A DNA stretch of 27,091 nucleotides from the NCBI GenBank assembly GCA_023253415.1, contig JALRGK010000027.1, forward strand, positions 1 to 27,091. The letters are read 5' to 3'. Shown here piece after piece: positions 17,150-25,426 of this stretch. The notes under the pieces are model-generated. The model was not told where the DNA came from, searched no databases, and saw nothing but the letters and a program-made list of their open reading frames with translations. Both the position numbers and the translations under genes were made by a program. The stretch comes from Rhodocyclaceae bacterium (GTDB taxonomy: Bacteria; Pseudomonadota; Gammaproteobacteria; Burkholderiales; Rhodocyclaceae). The number at the start of each line of letters is the position of its first letter. Position 1 is the first letter of the stretch.

Positions 17150-17656
17150 CTATGCCTGGCACTTTGGTTTGAAAGTGGCTGCTAATCGGTATAGAAAAAC
17201 GGCCAGAAAAATTTCAAATACAAAGTTGAACCCGGTGGCTAAATCCATGCCCGCGGCCTCTTTTTCGTTACCGAGTTGGTAAGTCCATGGCGTTAGCGCC
17301 AGAACGATCAGGCAGACCAGAAGATTGATCTGTGGTCTTAATTCGAGGCGCTTTGTCTTTGGCAGGGTAAAGCAGCCAATCAGCAACGCCATGGCGGCAG
17401 TGGCACCATTCTCTAACGTCAGGCTGCGAAAGGCCGGCGATACAAACACACCATAGAACACGGCAACGACACCAAGTGCTACCAGAAAGGTAGCCACGCC
17501 TTGTGCAAGTCGGCGAGCGAGTTTCGGATCTTTGCCGTGGCGTTTTGGTGTGGTGCGCTTGGGCTGCGAACGACCTTTTTCCAGCGTGCCTGACGGTAAA
17601 CGGAAACGCCCGGAGATCCCCGCCGTTGTGTCACTCGGCGGGAGTTCTGCAGACAT
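17150..17656 (-). CDS. Four-TM membrane protein of unknown function
   Basis: A 168-residue protein with a basic, Pro/Ser/Lys-rich cytoplasmic N-terminus of about 50 residues (KRTTPKRHGKDPKLARR) and four hydrophobic segments at roughly 51-71, 83-97, 108-124 and 143-160. No family is recognised. It begins 2 bp after the stop of the regulator gene, with AAGG 7 bp upstream of ATG, and is followed 2 bp later by the 43-residue protein, so the three form one unit. The regulator may control this membrane pair. Confidence 0.65.
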   Translation of the reverse strand: MSAELPPSDTTAGISGRFRLPSGTLEKGRSQPKRTTPKRHGKDPKLARRLAQGVATFLVALGVVAVFYGVFVSPAFRSLTLENGATAAMALLIGCFTLPKTKRLELRPQINLLVCLIVLALTPWTYQLGNEKEAAGMDLATGFNFVFEIFLAVFLYRLAATFKPKCQA

Positions 17657-17658
17657 GC

Positions 17659-17994
17659 TTAACCTTGCAGAACGACTTTGAGTGCCTTGCTGCGGGACTC
17701 CAAATGCTTGACACCAGCATCCGACAAAACGAGCGACTTGGCGCGGCCATCTGTCGGCGAACGCTTCACCTCAATCATGCCGCGCTCTTGCAGCTCGGTC
17801 ACCTTGCGATGCACGGTTGGTCCGGTACCGAATTGCAGGCTCTGAACCAGATCCGTGATCTTGACGGTTTTTCCGTTTGAACTGGCTTCATGCATATATG
17901 CCATAACTTCTTCACAACCGCTGAAACCGGTGTCTTCGTTATTTGATATGCGCATGAAGTTCAGTAGGCGAACGTAAGGATTTTTTGATTTCAT
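17659..17994 (-). CDS. Winged-helix (MarR-like) transcriptional regulator
   Basis: A 111-residue protein with one winged helix-turn-helix domain: VKITDLVQSLQFGTGPTVHRKVTELQERG forms the HTH (about residues 42-72), followed by a wing (MIEVKRSPTDGRAKSLVLSD) and a terminal helix. It resembles small MarR-type repressors; the ligand is unknown. The frame extends to TTG 18081, but I chose ATG 17994 because the longer version would place an inverted repeat and promoter-like sequences inside the coding region and its extra residues do not look like part of the domain. First gene of the unit with the four-TM and one-TM genes, and probably autoregulated. Confidence 0.75.
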   Translation of the reverse strand: MKSKNPYVRLLNFMRISNNEDTGFSGCEEVMAYMHEASSNGKTVKITDLVQSLQFGTGPTVHRKVTELQERGMIEVKRSPTDGRAKSLVLSDAGVKHLESRSKALKVVLQG

Positions 17995-18044
17995 AATTTG
18001 ATATCCGTGTGGGGTGAAAGTATTTGAAAGAATTTTCTGGAAAT

Positions 18045-18066
18045 CTATCGGTTTCCTGAACGATAG
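18045..18066. promoter_or_regulatory. Candidate operator for the winged-helix regulator
   Basis: Perfect 6-bp inverted repeat CTATCG-N10-CGATAG, 51 bp upstream of the chosen start of the regulator gene. One arm overlaps the putative -10 element, as expected of an autorepressor site. The centre-to-centre distance of the arms (16 bp) does not match two full helical turns, so binding by this regulator is only inferred. Confidence 0.4.
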
Positions 18067-18092
18067 TCTAGGCGTTTCCAAAAGATTTGCAA
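18065..18092 (-). promoter_or_regulatory. Putative sigma70-like promoter of the regulator unit
   Basis: On the minus strand, TTGCAA (18087-18092) and TAGACT (18065-18070) are separated by 16 bp, each with 4 of 6 consensus bases. Transcription would start about 60-65 bp before the regulator ATG. Weak by itself; supported by the overlapping inverted repeat. Confidence 0.3.
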
Positions 18093-18117
18093 AACAATTT
18101 AGTTTACGGCGCTACGG

Positions 18118-18492
18118 TTAATGACAGCGCTGGATTAGGTTGACCATGCTGCGATCGGCAATCTCGTCTGTACGGTTGGTGTAAAAACGTACTGAAGAGC
18201 CTTCCCGGCTGGTGCTGACATCGACAACCATCATCGGTACCTTATCGCTATCGGCCATCAGTTTCTGGCTGGTTTGTAGCGAAAACCCGGTATCCGTCGG
18301 CGCCATGGTGAGTGCAACATGACCCGATTTGGCCCAGTTGTCAGCGATACAGTTGGCCATTGCCTGAGGGCTGACCGTCGTAAAGGTGGTGAAGCGGGGC
18401 ACATTGCTACGTAGGTGGCCTGCAGACATATCGATTGATGCGCAGCCACTCAAGGCGAGTATGGCGGTTGCCAGAGCAATTTTTTTCATCAT
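18118..18492 (-). CDS. Small putative lipoprotein
   Basis: A 124-residue protein with a clear lipoprotein leader (KKIALATAILALSGC, lipobox LSGC). The mature part of about 107 residues has no recognised motif and contains two Cys (MANCIAD and RCH at the end) that might pair in the periplasm. The start has two adjacent ATG codons (18492 and 18489); the ribosome-binding site is weak. It lies 56 bp downstream of the lipid A acyltransferase gene on the same strand and may share its transcript. Confidence 0.7.
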   Translation of the reverse strand: MMKKIALATAILALSGCASIDMSAGHLRSNVPRFTTFTTVSPQAMANCIADNWAKSGHVALTMAPTDTGFSLQTSQKLMADSDKVPMMVVDVSTSREGSSVRFYTNRTDEIADRSMVNLIQRCH

Positions 18493-18548
18493 GTCATGCT
18501 ACCCAGCCAGCGCCTTGAGAGCAAGCTTCATGTCATCAGGCTTGGCGC

Positions 18549-19439
18549 TTATGTTTTGGCTGGCCGCGGGTTTTTGTAGCGGTTGTAGCCCCAGAGATAC
18601 TGGGAGGGCATCCGCCGGATCATGTCTTCCAAGGCGGCGTTCATCTCAACTGCAGCGATTGCCGGGTCTTCGGAAAGCGGTGCGGCCATCGGTACAACAT
18701 GAAAATGGTAGCCACGGGCATGATCCAGTCGCTCGAGCCCAACCGTAAAGATCGGTGTTTGTCGAATAGCCTGCATACGCTGCACGAGGGTAATGGTATA
18801 GGCGGGCTGGCCGAAGAATGGTGCGTAGACACCATCGCCTTCCGCAGGCACCTGATCCGGAAGAAAGCCGATGGTTTGACCACGCATCAAAGTTCGTAAC
18901 AGACCTTTGACGCCCTTCTGGTTGGCGGGAACCAGGGTGAGCTGGGGAGAAAGACGGATGCTATTGATCAATGTGCTCAACCATTGCATGCGCGGCTCTT
19001 TGAAGATCACCGTGGCTGGGTGCTGCTGGCTGTAAAACGGGCCCAGCATTTCGAAGCAGCCAATGTGCGGAGAAATCAGAATCAGACCTTTACCCTCGGC
19101 GAGGGTTCGGTCAATCAGCGGCCATTCCTCGCACGAGATCAGGCTAGATAGCCGATGGGCATTCCGTGGGGACCATAAGTAGGGCAGCTCGAGGAACATG
19201 CAGATCAGTTGCTGCATGGATTGTCGCTGGAGCGACTTGGGGGCGTCCGGATAGGCAAAGGCGATGTTACGAGCGGCACGGCGTTTATACGTGCCCGGCA
19301 CCAACCATCCGATCCAGCCTAACATGACGCCCAGTCGTTGTAGCAGGGATAGTGGCAGCAAACCAAGCACACGAAACACGAGAGTAGCCAGGAAAGTTGC
19401 GGCAGCGCTTGCGAGCTGATTTGGAGAAGGAATTGCCAT
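18549..19439 (-). CDS. Lipid A biosynthesis acyltransferase, LpxL/HtrB family
   Basis: A 296-residue protein of the late-acyltransferase family, which adds secondary acyl chains from acyl-ACP to lipid A at the inner membrane. An N-terminal hydrophobic segment (about residues 11-45) anchors it. The H-x4-E catalytic motif is at 125-130 (PHIGCFE), followed by a KEPRMQWL segment, a FLPDQVP segment, and YLWGYNRYK at the end, all typical of the family. Which acyl position or chain it serves (LpxL, LpxM or a paralogue) cannot be decided. The frame extends to TTG 19478; ATG 19439 fits the usual length, but no strong ribosome-binding site is seen. Confidence 0.85.
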   Translation of the reverse strand: MAIPSPNQLASAAATFLATLVFRVLGLLPLSLLQRLGVMLGWIGWLVPGTYKRRAARNIAFAYPDAPKSLQRQSMQQLICMFLELPYLWSPRNAHRLSSLISCEEWPLIDRTLAEGKGLILISPHIGCFEMLGPFYSQQHPATVIFKEPRMQWLSTLINSIRLSPQLTLVPANQKGVKGLLRTLMRGQTIGFLPDQVPAEGDGVYAPFFGQPAYTITLVQRMQAIRQTPIFTVGLERLDHARGYHFHVVPMAAPLSEDPAIAAVEMNAALEDMIRRMPSQYLWGYNRYKNPRPAKT

Positions 19440-19641
19440 CAAACTTACAATAAAAAAACTAAACACCATCCAGAACAACCGGACAGATTGGTGAGTGTTG
19501 TCCGGCTACTTATAGGATGGGCGTTATCGTGGCCAATCTCTGCAAGTGTTGCGTTTGATAATTCTACAGGTTAATCATTGATACGTAGGCGTTTTTCAAA
19601 AATCGGGCGCATCTTACGAATAAGGGGCGTTGATCATTTGC

Positions 19642-19678
19642 ATTTGTTATGTCTATCGGTGTTATAGCCATAAACAAT
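19642..19678. promoter_or_regulatory. Candidate OxyR site upstream of katG
   Basis: The sequence fits ATAG-N7-CTAT-N7-ATAG-N7-CTAT at 13 of 16 consensus bases: ATTT, CTAT, ATAG, CAAT, all with exact 7-bp spacing, including the perfect central CTAT-N7-ATAG. OxyR activates katG in many proteobacteria by binding such a tetrad next to the -35 element. Here the site ends where the putative -35 begins. No oxyR gene is in the window, so this is a prediction from pattern and context. Confidence 0.5.
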
Positions 19679-19707
19679 TGGCTGGCCATGGTTTATAGGG
19701 ATATTGT
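19678..19707 (+). promoter_or_regulatory. Putative katG promoter
   Basis: TTGGCT (19678-19683) and TATTGT (19702-19707) are 18 bp apart. Each is a 4-of-6 match to the sigma70 consensus, as expected for an activated promoter. They sit directly downstream of the candidate OxyR site and about 30 bp before the katG ATG. Confidence 0.35.
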
Positions 19708-19737
19708 ATGAGAACACTACTAGATAAGGAGTCCCGT

Positions 19738-21903
19738 ATGTCATCCCACGGAAAATGCCCGGTCATGCATGGCGCTATTACCGAAAATGGTCAGGCTAAC
19801 AGCAATACGGCCTGGTGGCCCAAGTCGCTGAATCTTGACATCCTGCACCAGCACGACATCAAGACCAATCCGATGGGGGCGTCCTTCTGCTACCGGGAAG
19901 AACTTAAGAAACTCGATGTTAACGCACTGAAGAACGATCTCAAGGCGTTAATGACCAAAAGCCAGAGCTGGTGGCCGGCCGACTGGGGACACTATGGTGG
20001 TCTGATGATCCGCATGGCCTGGCACTCGGCGGGTACGTATCGTATTGCCGATGGCCGTGGTGGTGCCGGTACCGGTAATCAGCGCTTTGCGCCACTCAAC
20101 TCCTGGCCGGATAATGCCAACCTCGATAAGGCGCGCCGCCTGCTCTGGCCGATTAAAAAAAAGTATGGCAACAAAATCAGCTGGGCGGATCTGATGATCC
20201 TGGCGGGCAACATGGCCTACGAATCGATGGGTCTAAAGACCTTTGGTTTTGCCTTCGGGCGGGAAGATATCTGGCATCCGGAAAAAGATATTTACTGGGG
20301 ATCCGAGCGCGAATGGCTGCAGAAGAGCGGTGGAGCGGGCAGCCGCTATGCTGGCGAGCGCGATCTGGAAAACCCGCTGGCCGCCGTGATGATGGGCCTC
20401 ATCTATGTGAATCCCGAAGGGGTCGATGGTCAGCCTGATCCGCTGAAGACAGCCCATGATGTGCGCATCACTTTTGCCCGCATGGCGATGAATGATGAAG
20501 AGACCGTGGCGCTGACCGCGGGCGGTCATACGGTAGGCAAGTCGCATGGTAATGGCAACGCCGCCAATCTGGGGCCGGCACCCGAAGGTGCCCCACTCGA
20601 CGAGCAAGGTCTGGGTTGGATGAATCACACCACACGCGGTATTGGCCGCGACACCGTCACCAGCGGTATCGAAGGTGCCTGGACTAGTAAGCCTACGCAG
20701 TGGGACAACGGCTACTTTGACATGCTGCTGAACCACGAGTGGGAGCTACGCAAGAGCCCGGCCGGAGCCTGGCAGTGGGCGCCTATCGATATCAAGCCGG
20801 AAGACATGCCGGTCGATGTGGAAGATCCGACAATCCGCTGCATGCCCATGATGACCGATGCCGACATGGCCATGAAAATGGACCCGGAATATCGCAAGAT
20901 TGCCGAACGCTTCCATAAAGATCCTGCCTACTTCAGCGACGTGTTTGCGCGTGCCTGGTTCAAGCTCACTCACCGTGACATGGGGCCAAAGGCACGTTAC
21001 GTTGGCCCGGATGTGCCCAAGGAAGACCTGATCTGGCAAGATCCGGTGCCCGCTGGCCGCAAGGACTACGATGTGGCTGCCGTTAAAGGCAAGATTATTG
21101 CCAGCGGTCTTTCGGTAGCGGAAATGGTCAGTACCGCTTGGGATAGCGCCCGTACTTTCCGTGGTTCGGATAAACGTGGTGGTGCCAACGGTGCACGTAT
21201 CCGTCTTGCGCCGCAGAAAGACTGGATAGGTAATGAACCCGCGCGTCTGGCCAGGGTGCTTGCCGTCTACGAGAAAATTGCCACCGAAACGGGGGCCAGC
21301 GTGGCCGATGTTATTGTGCTCGGCGGTAACGTCGGCATTGAACAGGCCGTTAAAGCTGGTGGCTTCAACGTCACCGTACCTTTTGCACCGGGTCGGGGTG
21401 ATGCCACCCAGGAACAAACGGACATCGGATCGTTCGAGGTGCTCGAACCCGTGGCCGATGCATTCCGCAACTGGCAAAAAGAACACTATGTGGTAACGCC
21501 CGAGGAGCTCATGCTGGATCGTGCGCAACTCATGCGTTTGACTGCGCAGGAGATGACAGTGCTGCTCGGCGGTATGCGGGTGCTCGGTCTCAATTACGGG
21601 GGCAGCAAAGAGGGTGTCTTTACCGACCGTGAAGGCGTGTTCAGCAATGACTTCTTCGTCAATTTGACGGATATGGGATACCGCTGGATACCGACCGGCC
21701 GTAACAGCTATGACATCGTTGATCGGGCCACGGGTCAGAAAAAGTGGACGGCCAGCCGGGTCGATCTGGTGTTTGGCTCAAACTCAGTGCTTCGGGCGAT
21801 TGCCGAGGTTTATGCGCAAGACGACAATCAGCAGAAATTGATTGATGACTTTGTGGCAGCCTGGGTCAAAGTGATGAACGCAGACCGGTTTGATATCCTC
21901 TGA
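19738..21903 (+). CDS. katG: Catalase-peroxidase KatG
   Basis: A 721-residue haem enzyme that removes hydrogen peroxide by catalase and peroxidase reactions. The distal haem pocket is RMAWHSAGTYR (Arg, Trp, His); the proximal His is in TAGGHTVGKSHG. The partners of the Trp-Tyr-Met adduct are present: the distal Trp, Tyr in YVNPEG, and Met in FARMAMND. The second, non-haem-binding domain typical of KatG fills the C-terminal half (GSDKRGGANGARIRLAPQ). ATG 19738 has AAGGAG 7 bp upstream; the frame reaches back to 19708 but lacks such a site. No signal peptide. Probably induced by OxyR and ended by the terminator at 21928. Confidence 0.97.
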   Translation: MSSHGKCPVMHGAITENGQANSNTAWWPKSLNLDILHQHDIKTNPMGASFCYREELKKLDVNALKNDLKALMTKSQSWWPADWGHYGGLMIRMAWHSAGTYRIADGRGGAGTGNQRFAPLNSWPDNANLDKARRLLWPIKKKYGNKISWADLMILAGNMAYESMGLKTFGFAFGREDIWHPEKDIYWGSEREWLQKSGGAGSRYAGERDLENPLAAVMMGLIYVNPEGVDGQPDPLKTAHDVRITFARMAMNDEETVALTAGGHTVGKSHGNGNAANLGPAPEGAPLDEQGLGWMNHTTRGIGRDTVTSGIEGAWTSKPTQWDNGYFDMLLNHEWELRKSPAGAWQWAPIDIKPEDMPVDVEDPTIRCMPMMTDADMAMKMDPEYRKIAERFHKDPAYFSDVFARAWFKLTHRDMGPKARYVGPDVPKEDLIWQDPVPAGRKDYDVAAVKGKIIASGLSVAEMVSTAWDSARTFRGSDKRGGANGARIRLAPQKDWIGNEPARLARVLAVYEKIATETGASVADVIVLGGNVGIEQAVKAGGFNVTVPFAPGRGDATQEQTDIGSFEVLEPVADAFRNWQKEHYVVTPEELMLDRAQLMRLTAQEMTVLLGGMRVLGLNYGGSKEGVFTDREGVFSNDFFVNLTDMGYRWIPTGRNSYDIVDRATGQKKWTASRVDLVFGSNSVLRAIAEVYAQDDNQQKLIDDFVAAWVKVMNADRFDIL

Positions 21904-21927
21904 ATCATCGGGTAGCCTCATCCCGTA

Positions 21928-21953
21928 AGAGCGGCTTCGGCCGCTCTTTTTTT
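21928..21953 (+). terminator. Rho-independent terminator of katG
   Basis: An 8-bp stem (AGAGCGGC with GCCGCTCT) with a stable TTCG tetraloop and a run of T residues, 24 bp after the katG stop. A strong intrinsic terminator that separates katG from the following gene. Confidence 0.93.
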
Positions 21954-21994
21954 GTCATAGAATGAAGCAAAGCCGGATTACTGTGAGGTCATGC

Positions 21995-23683
21995 ATGAAC
22001 GCATTGAGATCATTGACTAGGTTCTTGCCCTGGTTGATTTGTGTGTTGGTCGCACTGTTTTATCTGCTCGAATTCAAGCTGGTTCTGCCGGCGCTGGATG
22101 TTTCGTCGTTCCAGGCCCTTGGGCTTTCTCTGTATGAAGCGGCGTCATCATGGCTCTTATTTGCGGGCGCGCTCAGCCTCTCCCTGCTCGGCTGCTATGA
22201 CGTGCTCCAGGGCAAGCATGCCATTCTTCGGAACTACCCCGTCACAGGGCATCTGCGATTTCTCTTTGAGAACTTCAGGCCGGAGATACGTCAGTATCTG
22301 ATCGAAGGGGATCGCGATGCCGTCCCTTTCTCCCGCAATCAGCGGGCACTCGTTTATAAACGCTCCAAAAGCCTACCGGACACTCAAGCCTTCGGAACCA
22401 TTGATACGCCCTATCGGGAAAACTATGAATGGCTCAATCATTCAGCGCAGCCGCTGGCGTCTCCGGCGATCCAGGATCTGCGAATCCAGGTTGGTGGGTC
22501 GACATGTCGCCAGCCCTACAGCCTGTCGCTGTTCAATATATCGGCCATGAGTTTTGGTGCGCTATCGGGCAACGCGATTCTTGCACTTAATAAGGGTGCC
22601 AAACTTGGTAACTTTGCGCATGACACGGGAGAGGGTTCCATCTCTTCGTACCATGAGAAATATGGCGGTGACCTGATTTGGGAAATCGGTACCGGCTATT
22701 TCGGCTGCCGCACGCCCGATGGACATTTCGATCGTGAGTCGTTCAAAGCACATGCGGCACGTGATCAGGTAAAAATGATCGAGATCAAATTGTCTCAAGG
22801 TGCTAAACCCGGTCATGGTGGATTGCTACCCGGCAGCAAGGTCACCGCGGAAATTGCCTATGCCCGGGGGGTGCCCATTGGCCAGGACTGTCATTCCCCG
22901 GCCGCACATAGCGCATTCGACTCTCCGTTGGGTCTAATGAGGTTCATCGGTGAGTTGCGGGCGCTGTCTGGCAGCAAACCCGTCGGCTTCAAACTCTGCG
23001 TCGGCCAGGTGATCGAATGGTTTGCCATCATCAAAGCCATGCAAGAGACCGGCGTGACACCGGACTTTATCGTCGTGGATGGTAGCGAGGGTGGTACTGG
23101 AGCGGCCCCCGTTGAATATAGCGATCACATTGGCATGCCGCTGCGCGAAGGCCTGCAGTTGGTGCATGCCACGCTCGTTGGCGCAGGACTGCGTGATCAG
23201 ATACGTATCGGGGCCTCCGGGAAAATCATTTCCGCATTTGATGTGTTGCGCACCTGCGCGTTAGGCGCAGATTGGGTCAACTCGGCCCGCGGGTTCATGT
23301 TTGCGTTGGGTTGTATCCAGTCGCGCTCTTGTAATACAGACCGCTGTCCGACGGGTGTAGCAACACAGGATCCCTACCGACAGCATGCGCTCGATCCGCA
23401 GGACAAAGCGCAGCGCGTTGCCAACTTTCACGCTAATACGCTCAAAGCGGTTGCATCTTTGCTGGGCACCTGTGGCTTGCAACACCCCAAAGACTTTACG
23501 GCCGATCATATCCTGCGCCGCACGCCACAGGGGCAGATTGAAACGTTGTCACGACATCTATTTACCTTGGAACCCGGGGTTTTGAAGTCGAACGAGGCCA
23601 AGGCAGCGCTTGATCGGTATGCGCCAGATCTGGGTCGTTTCTGGGAAATGGCTGATCCAAAGGTTTGGCATCAGCACAGCTGA
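21995..23683 (+). CDS. Membrane-anchored GltB-like FMN/Fe-S glutamate synthase-family protein
   Basis: A 562-residue protein with two hydrophobic segments at the N-terminus (about residues 10-28 and 45-65) and a glutamate-synthase-type alpha/beta barrel. Family features: ISAMSFGALSGNA, HDTGEGSIS, KLSQGAKPGHGG, VDGSEGGTGAAP (FMN and substrate region), and the Cys cluster CIQSRSCNTDRCPTG (C-x5-C-x4-C), the 3Fe-4S site of GltB. It lacks the glutaminase domain, so it is not a normal glutamate synthase; such proteins are annotated as FMN-binding glutamate synthase family, with uncertain substrate. ATG 21995 has GAGG 7 bp upstream; ATG 21962 lacks one. Confidence 0.85.
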   Translation: MNALRSLTRFLPWLICVLVALFYLLEFKLVLPALDVSSFQALGLSLYEAASSWLLFAGALSLSLLGCYDVLQGKHAILRNYPVTGHLRFLFENFRPEIRQYLIEGDRDAVPFSRNQRALVYKRSKSLPDTQAFGTIDTPYRENYEWLNHSAQPLASPAIQDLRIQVGGSTCRQPYSLSLFNISAMSFGALSGNAILALNKGAKLGNFAHDTGEGSISSYHEKYGGDLIWEIGTGYFGCRTPDGHFDRESFKAHAARDQVKMIEIKLSQGAKPGHGGLLPGSKVTAEIAYARGVPIGQDCHSPAAHSAFDSPLGLMRFIGELRALSGSKPVGFKLCVGQVIEWFAIIKAMQETGVTPDFIVVDGSEGGTGAAPVEYSDHIGMPLREGLQLVHATLVGAGLRDQIRIGASGKIISAFDVLRTCALGADWVNSARGFMFALGCIQSRSCNTDRCPTGVATQDPYRQHALDPQDKAQRVANFHANTLKAVASLLGTCGLQHPKDFTADHILRRTPQGQIETLSRHLFTLEPGVLKSNEAKAALDRYAPDLGRFWEMADPKVWHQHS

Positions 23684-24005
23684 ACCCGTCAGCCCTTTAC
23701 GGTAAGTCAGGCAGTCGCCGAGGCGTCAAGGTGAACGGCATGAAAACCCCCGCAGCAACCTTTAACAACTACGCATTAGCCGCATAACCTGTGCAACTTT
23801 CGGTGGGTCATTACATGAATGGTTAGCGTCTTTGAGACGACTCGAACATCCAACTCGGCTGTCCTGATTCGTTATAGTTCGCATTCGCCGGAAAACGTCA
23901 AACTGTCTTGACGACTTTTCCCCTTTTCTAAAGGCTGGTTTCCTCATTGTTGGCGGAGCAATTTATCACCAGCAGCTTCATCATGGCTGCACGGCAGTAA
24001 CAGAC
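23684..24005. other. Non-coding stretch between the GltB-like and monooxygenase genes
   Basis: No gene is supported here. It contains one TGTGCAA (23790-23796), a hairpin at 23890-23921, and a stretch (about 23798-23860) that vaguely recalls a damaged tRNA 3' half (GGTGGGTC, then GACGACTCGAACAT) but is too different to call. It may be the worn left edge of the accessory region that follows. Confidence 0.4.
23890..23921. repeat. Imperfect inverted repeat/hairpin
   Basis: CGTCAA pairs with TTGACG around a 6-nt loop; after a 2-nt bulge, GGAAAA pairs with TTTTCC. It is followed by a T-rich tract on the plus strand and could be a weak terminator for the GltB-like gene, although it lies over 200 bp after the stop. 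Confidence 0.45.
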
Positions 24006-24046
24006 AACAAAAAACCGCCTCGCGGGCGGTTTCAAGTTCGGCCAGT
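24006..24046. repeat. 41-bp direct repeat, left copy
   Basis: It matches 25427-25467 at 40 of 41 bases, including the terminator hairpin and its flank up to GGCCAGT. This copy begins 3 bp after the monooxygenase stop. Together the copies bracket the monooxygenase gene, 1421 bp apart. Confidence 0.9.
24009..24032 (-). terminator. Rho-independent terminator of the monooxygenase gene
   Basis: Read on the minus strand: AAACCGCC, short loop, GGCGGTTT, then T residues, beginning about 20 bp after the stop. The same terminator appears at 25430 and, with one loop change, at 26700. Confidence 0.9.
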
Positions 24047-24049
24047 CGT

Positions 24050-25303
24050 TTATGCTTCCAGTTCGGGCAAGGTAATCTTCTGGTCGACGCTGTATTGGTA
24101 GTCTTTGAAGATATGTTCTGCAGTCAGAGTCTGGTAGCTGCCATCTGCACGGCGATGCGTTGTATCTTTCAGTCGATAGGTATAGTGGCCGCACGTCCAG
24201 CAGTTCATATTGCTCATGTGCGTGCACAGGCAGGTCTTGTCCATGACCGAAATTTTCTTGCTATGTGGGTGCAGCGCAATTTCACGGTTGTACGAATCAA
24301 TGTAGGCGCAATTGCCATTGCCGTCGAGCAGATAGCCATAGGACTCGCAGCCCGGGCGAATGCCTGAACCAATAGCAGGTGAGCTCTTCAGCATACGCAT
24401 CGGGTAGCCCGTTGGCGAGATGTTGTTGACCTCGATGTCCTGCTCGCTGGCTTTGAAATATTCTTGCTTGACGTCGTAGGGCAGGCCGCATTCGTTGGCG
24501 ACCGTAAAGCGGGTGGCGACCTGCACGGCCGAGGCGCCATTTTCCATGAGTGACACCGCATCGCTCCCTGTGAAGACACCGCCAGCGGCGATGACCGGAA
24601 TGTCGAGGTGCTCTTCTTTCAGATAACGGGCAATGTCGGCCACGATGGTCGCGAGATCGTATTGCGCCCAATCGGGTCCAAAGCCCAGGTGGCCGCCAGC
24701 CAGCGGGCCTTCAACGACAATGTAATCCGGGAGACGATTCAGTTTGGCATTTTTCCGCAGAAAGAGCTGCAAAGCGCGTACCGATGAAACGATAATGCCC
24801 AGCTTGGCATCGCGGAATCGCGGGTGATCTTCAATCAGGCCGAACGAACCCAGGTGCAGGCCGGCACTTAAGGTAATGCCATCAATACCCGCATCTAGTG
24901 CTGATGCCAGGCGCACGCGCAAGGTGTCGCGCGGTGCGTTCATCGTCAGCTTTTCCATGCAGTTAACAAAGATCATGCCGTCGCCACGCTTGGCTTCCAT
25001 CGATGCCGCTACATGCATCTTTGTGGCCTCGGCGATCAGGCCAAGGTCAAACTTCACGATCGATTTGTCTGAATTAGAAATGTTCAGCTTGTAGAACTTG
25101 GTTTTATCTTTGACGTACGTTGTATTGAAGCGCTTGTCGCACACATCGGGCGCCATCGCATCTGAAATGTGACCAATGCCACCCAGCCTTGCGACTTCGA
25201 CTGCCAGTTGTGCTGTGGAGATATCAACACCCATCCCGCCTATGACGATAGGAACGATTTCCTTTTTTCCGAACTTCAATCGAAAATCATCGACGCATTT
25301 CAT
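24050..25303 (-). CDS. Nitronate monooxygenase-like FMN protein with Cys-rich C-terminal tail
   Basis: A 417-residue TIM-barrel flavoprotein of the nitronate monooxygenase/2-nitropropane dioxygenase family, which oxidises alkyl nitronates. Seen: PIVIGGMGVDIS at the N-terminus, the catalytic-type His in GPLAGGHLGFG, and the FMN phosphate-binding region AAGGVFTGSDAV. Family members usually have about 310-360 residues; here an extra tail includes CLC, CWTC and HRR elements and may bind a metal or Fe-S cluster. ATG 25303 has GAGG 6 bp upstream (open frame to 25318). It is flanked by 41-bp direct repeats in the accessory region. The physiological substrate is unknown. Confidence 0.8.
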   Translation of the reverse strand: MKCVDDFRLKFGKKEIVPIVIGGMGVDISTAQLAVEVARLGGIGHISDAMAPDVCDKRFNTTYVKDKTKFYKLNISNSDKSIVKFDLGLIAEATKMHVAASMEAKRGDGMIFVNCMEKLTMNAPRDTLRVRLASALDAGIDGITLSAGLHLGSFGLIEDHPRFRDAKLGIIVSSVRALQLFLRKNAKLNRLPDYIVVEGPLAGGHLGFGPDWAQYDLATIVADIARYLKEEHLDIPVIAAGGVFTGSDAVSLMENGASAVQVATRFTVANECGLPYDVKQEYFKASEQDIEVNNISPTGYPMRMLKSSPAIGSGIRPGCESYGYLLDGNGNCAYIDSYNREIALHPHSKKISVMDKTCLCTHMSNMNCWTCGHYTYRLKDTTHRRADGSYQTLTAEHIFKDYQYSVDQKITLPELEA

Positions 25304-25426
25304 TGAGACCTCGTACAAATCTTGTTGATGCTAGTGCAGGATAACAGCTGTCGTTCACTTACAGGAAGATCTACCACTTTTTTTCGAGGCGCTGCCGGGG
25401 ACCGAAAGGGGTTTCAGGCCTTCAAT

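Noticed and set aside
20746..21528. 260-residue minus-strand frame within katG
   Set aside because: A shadow of the highly constrained KatG coding sequence; no start signal and no recognisable protein features.
23798..23860. Third, decayed tRNA 3' half
   Set aside because: Only short words match (GGTGGGTC, GACTCGAACA), with large gaps and no T-arm pairing; too weak to list as a repeat copy.
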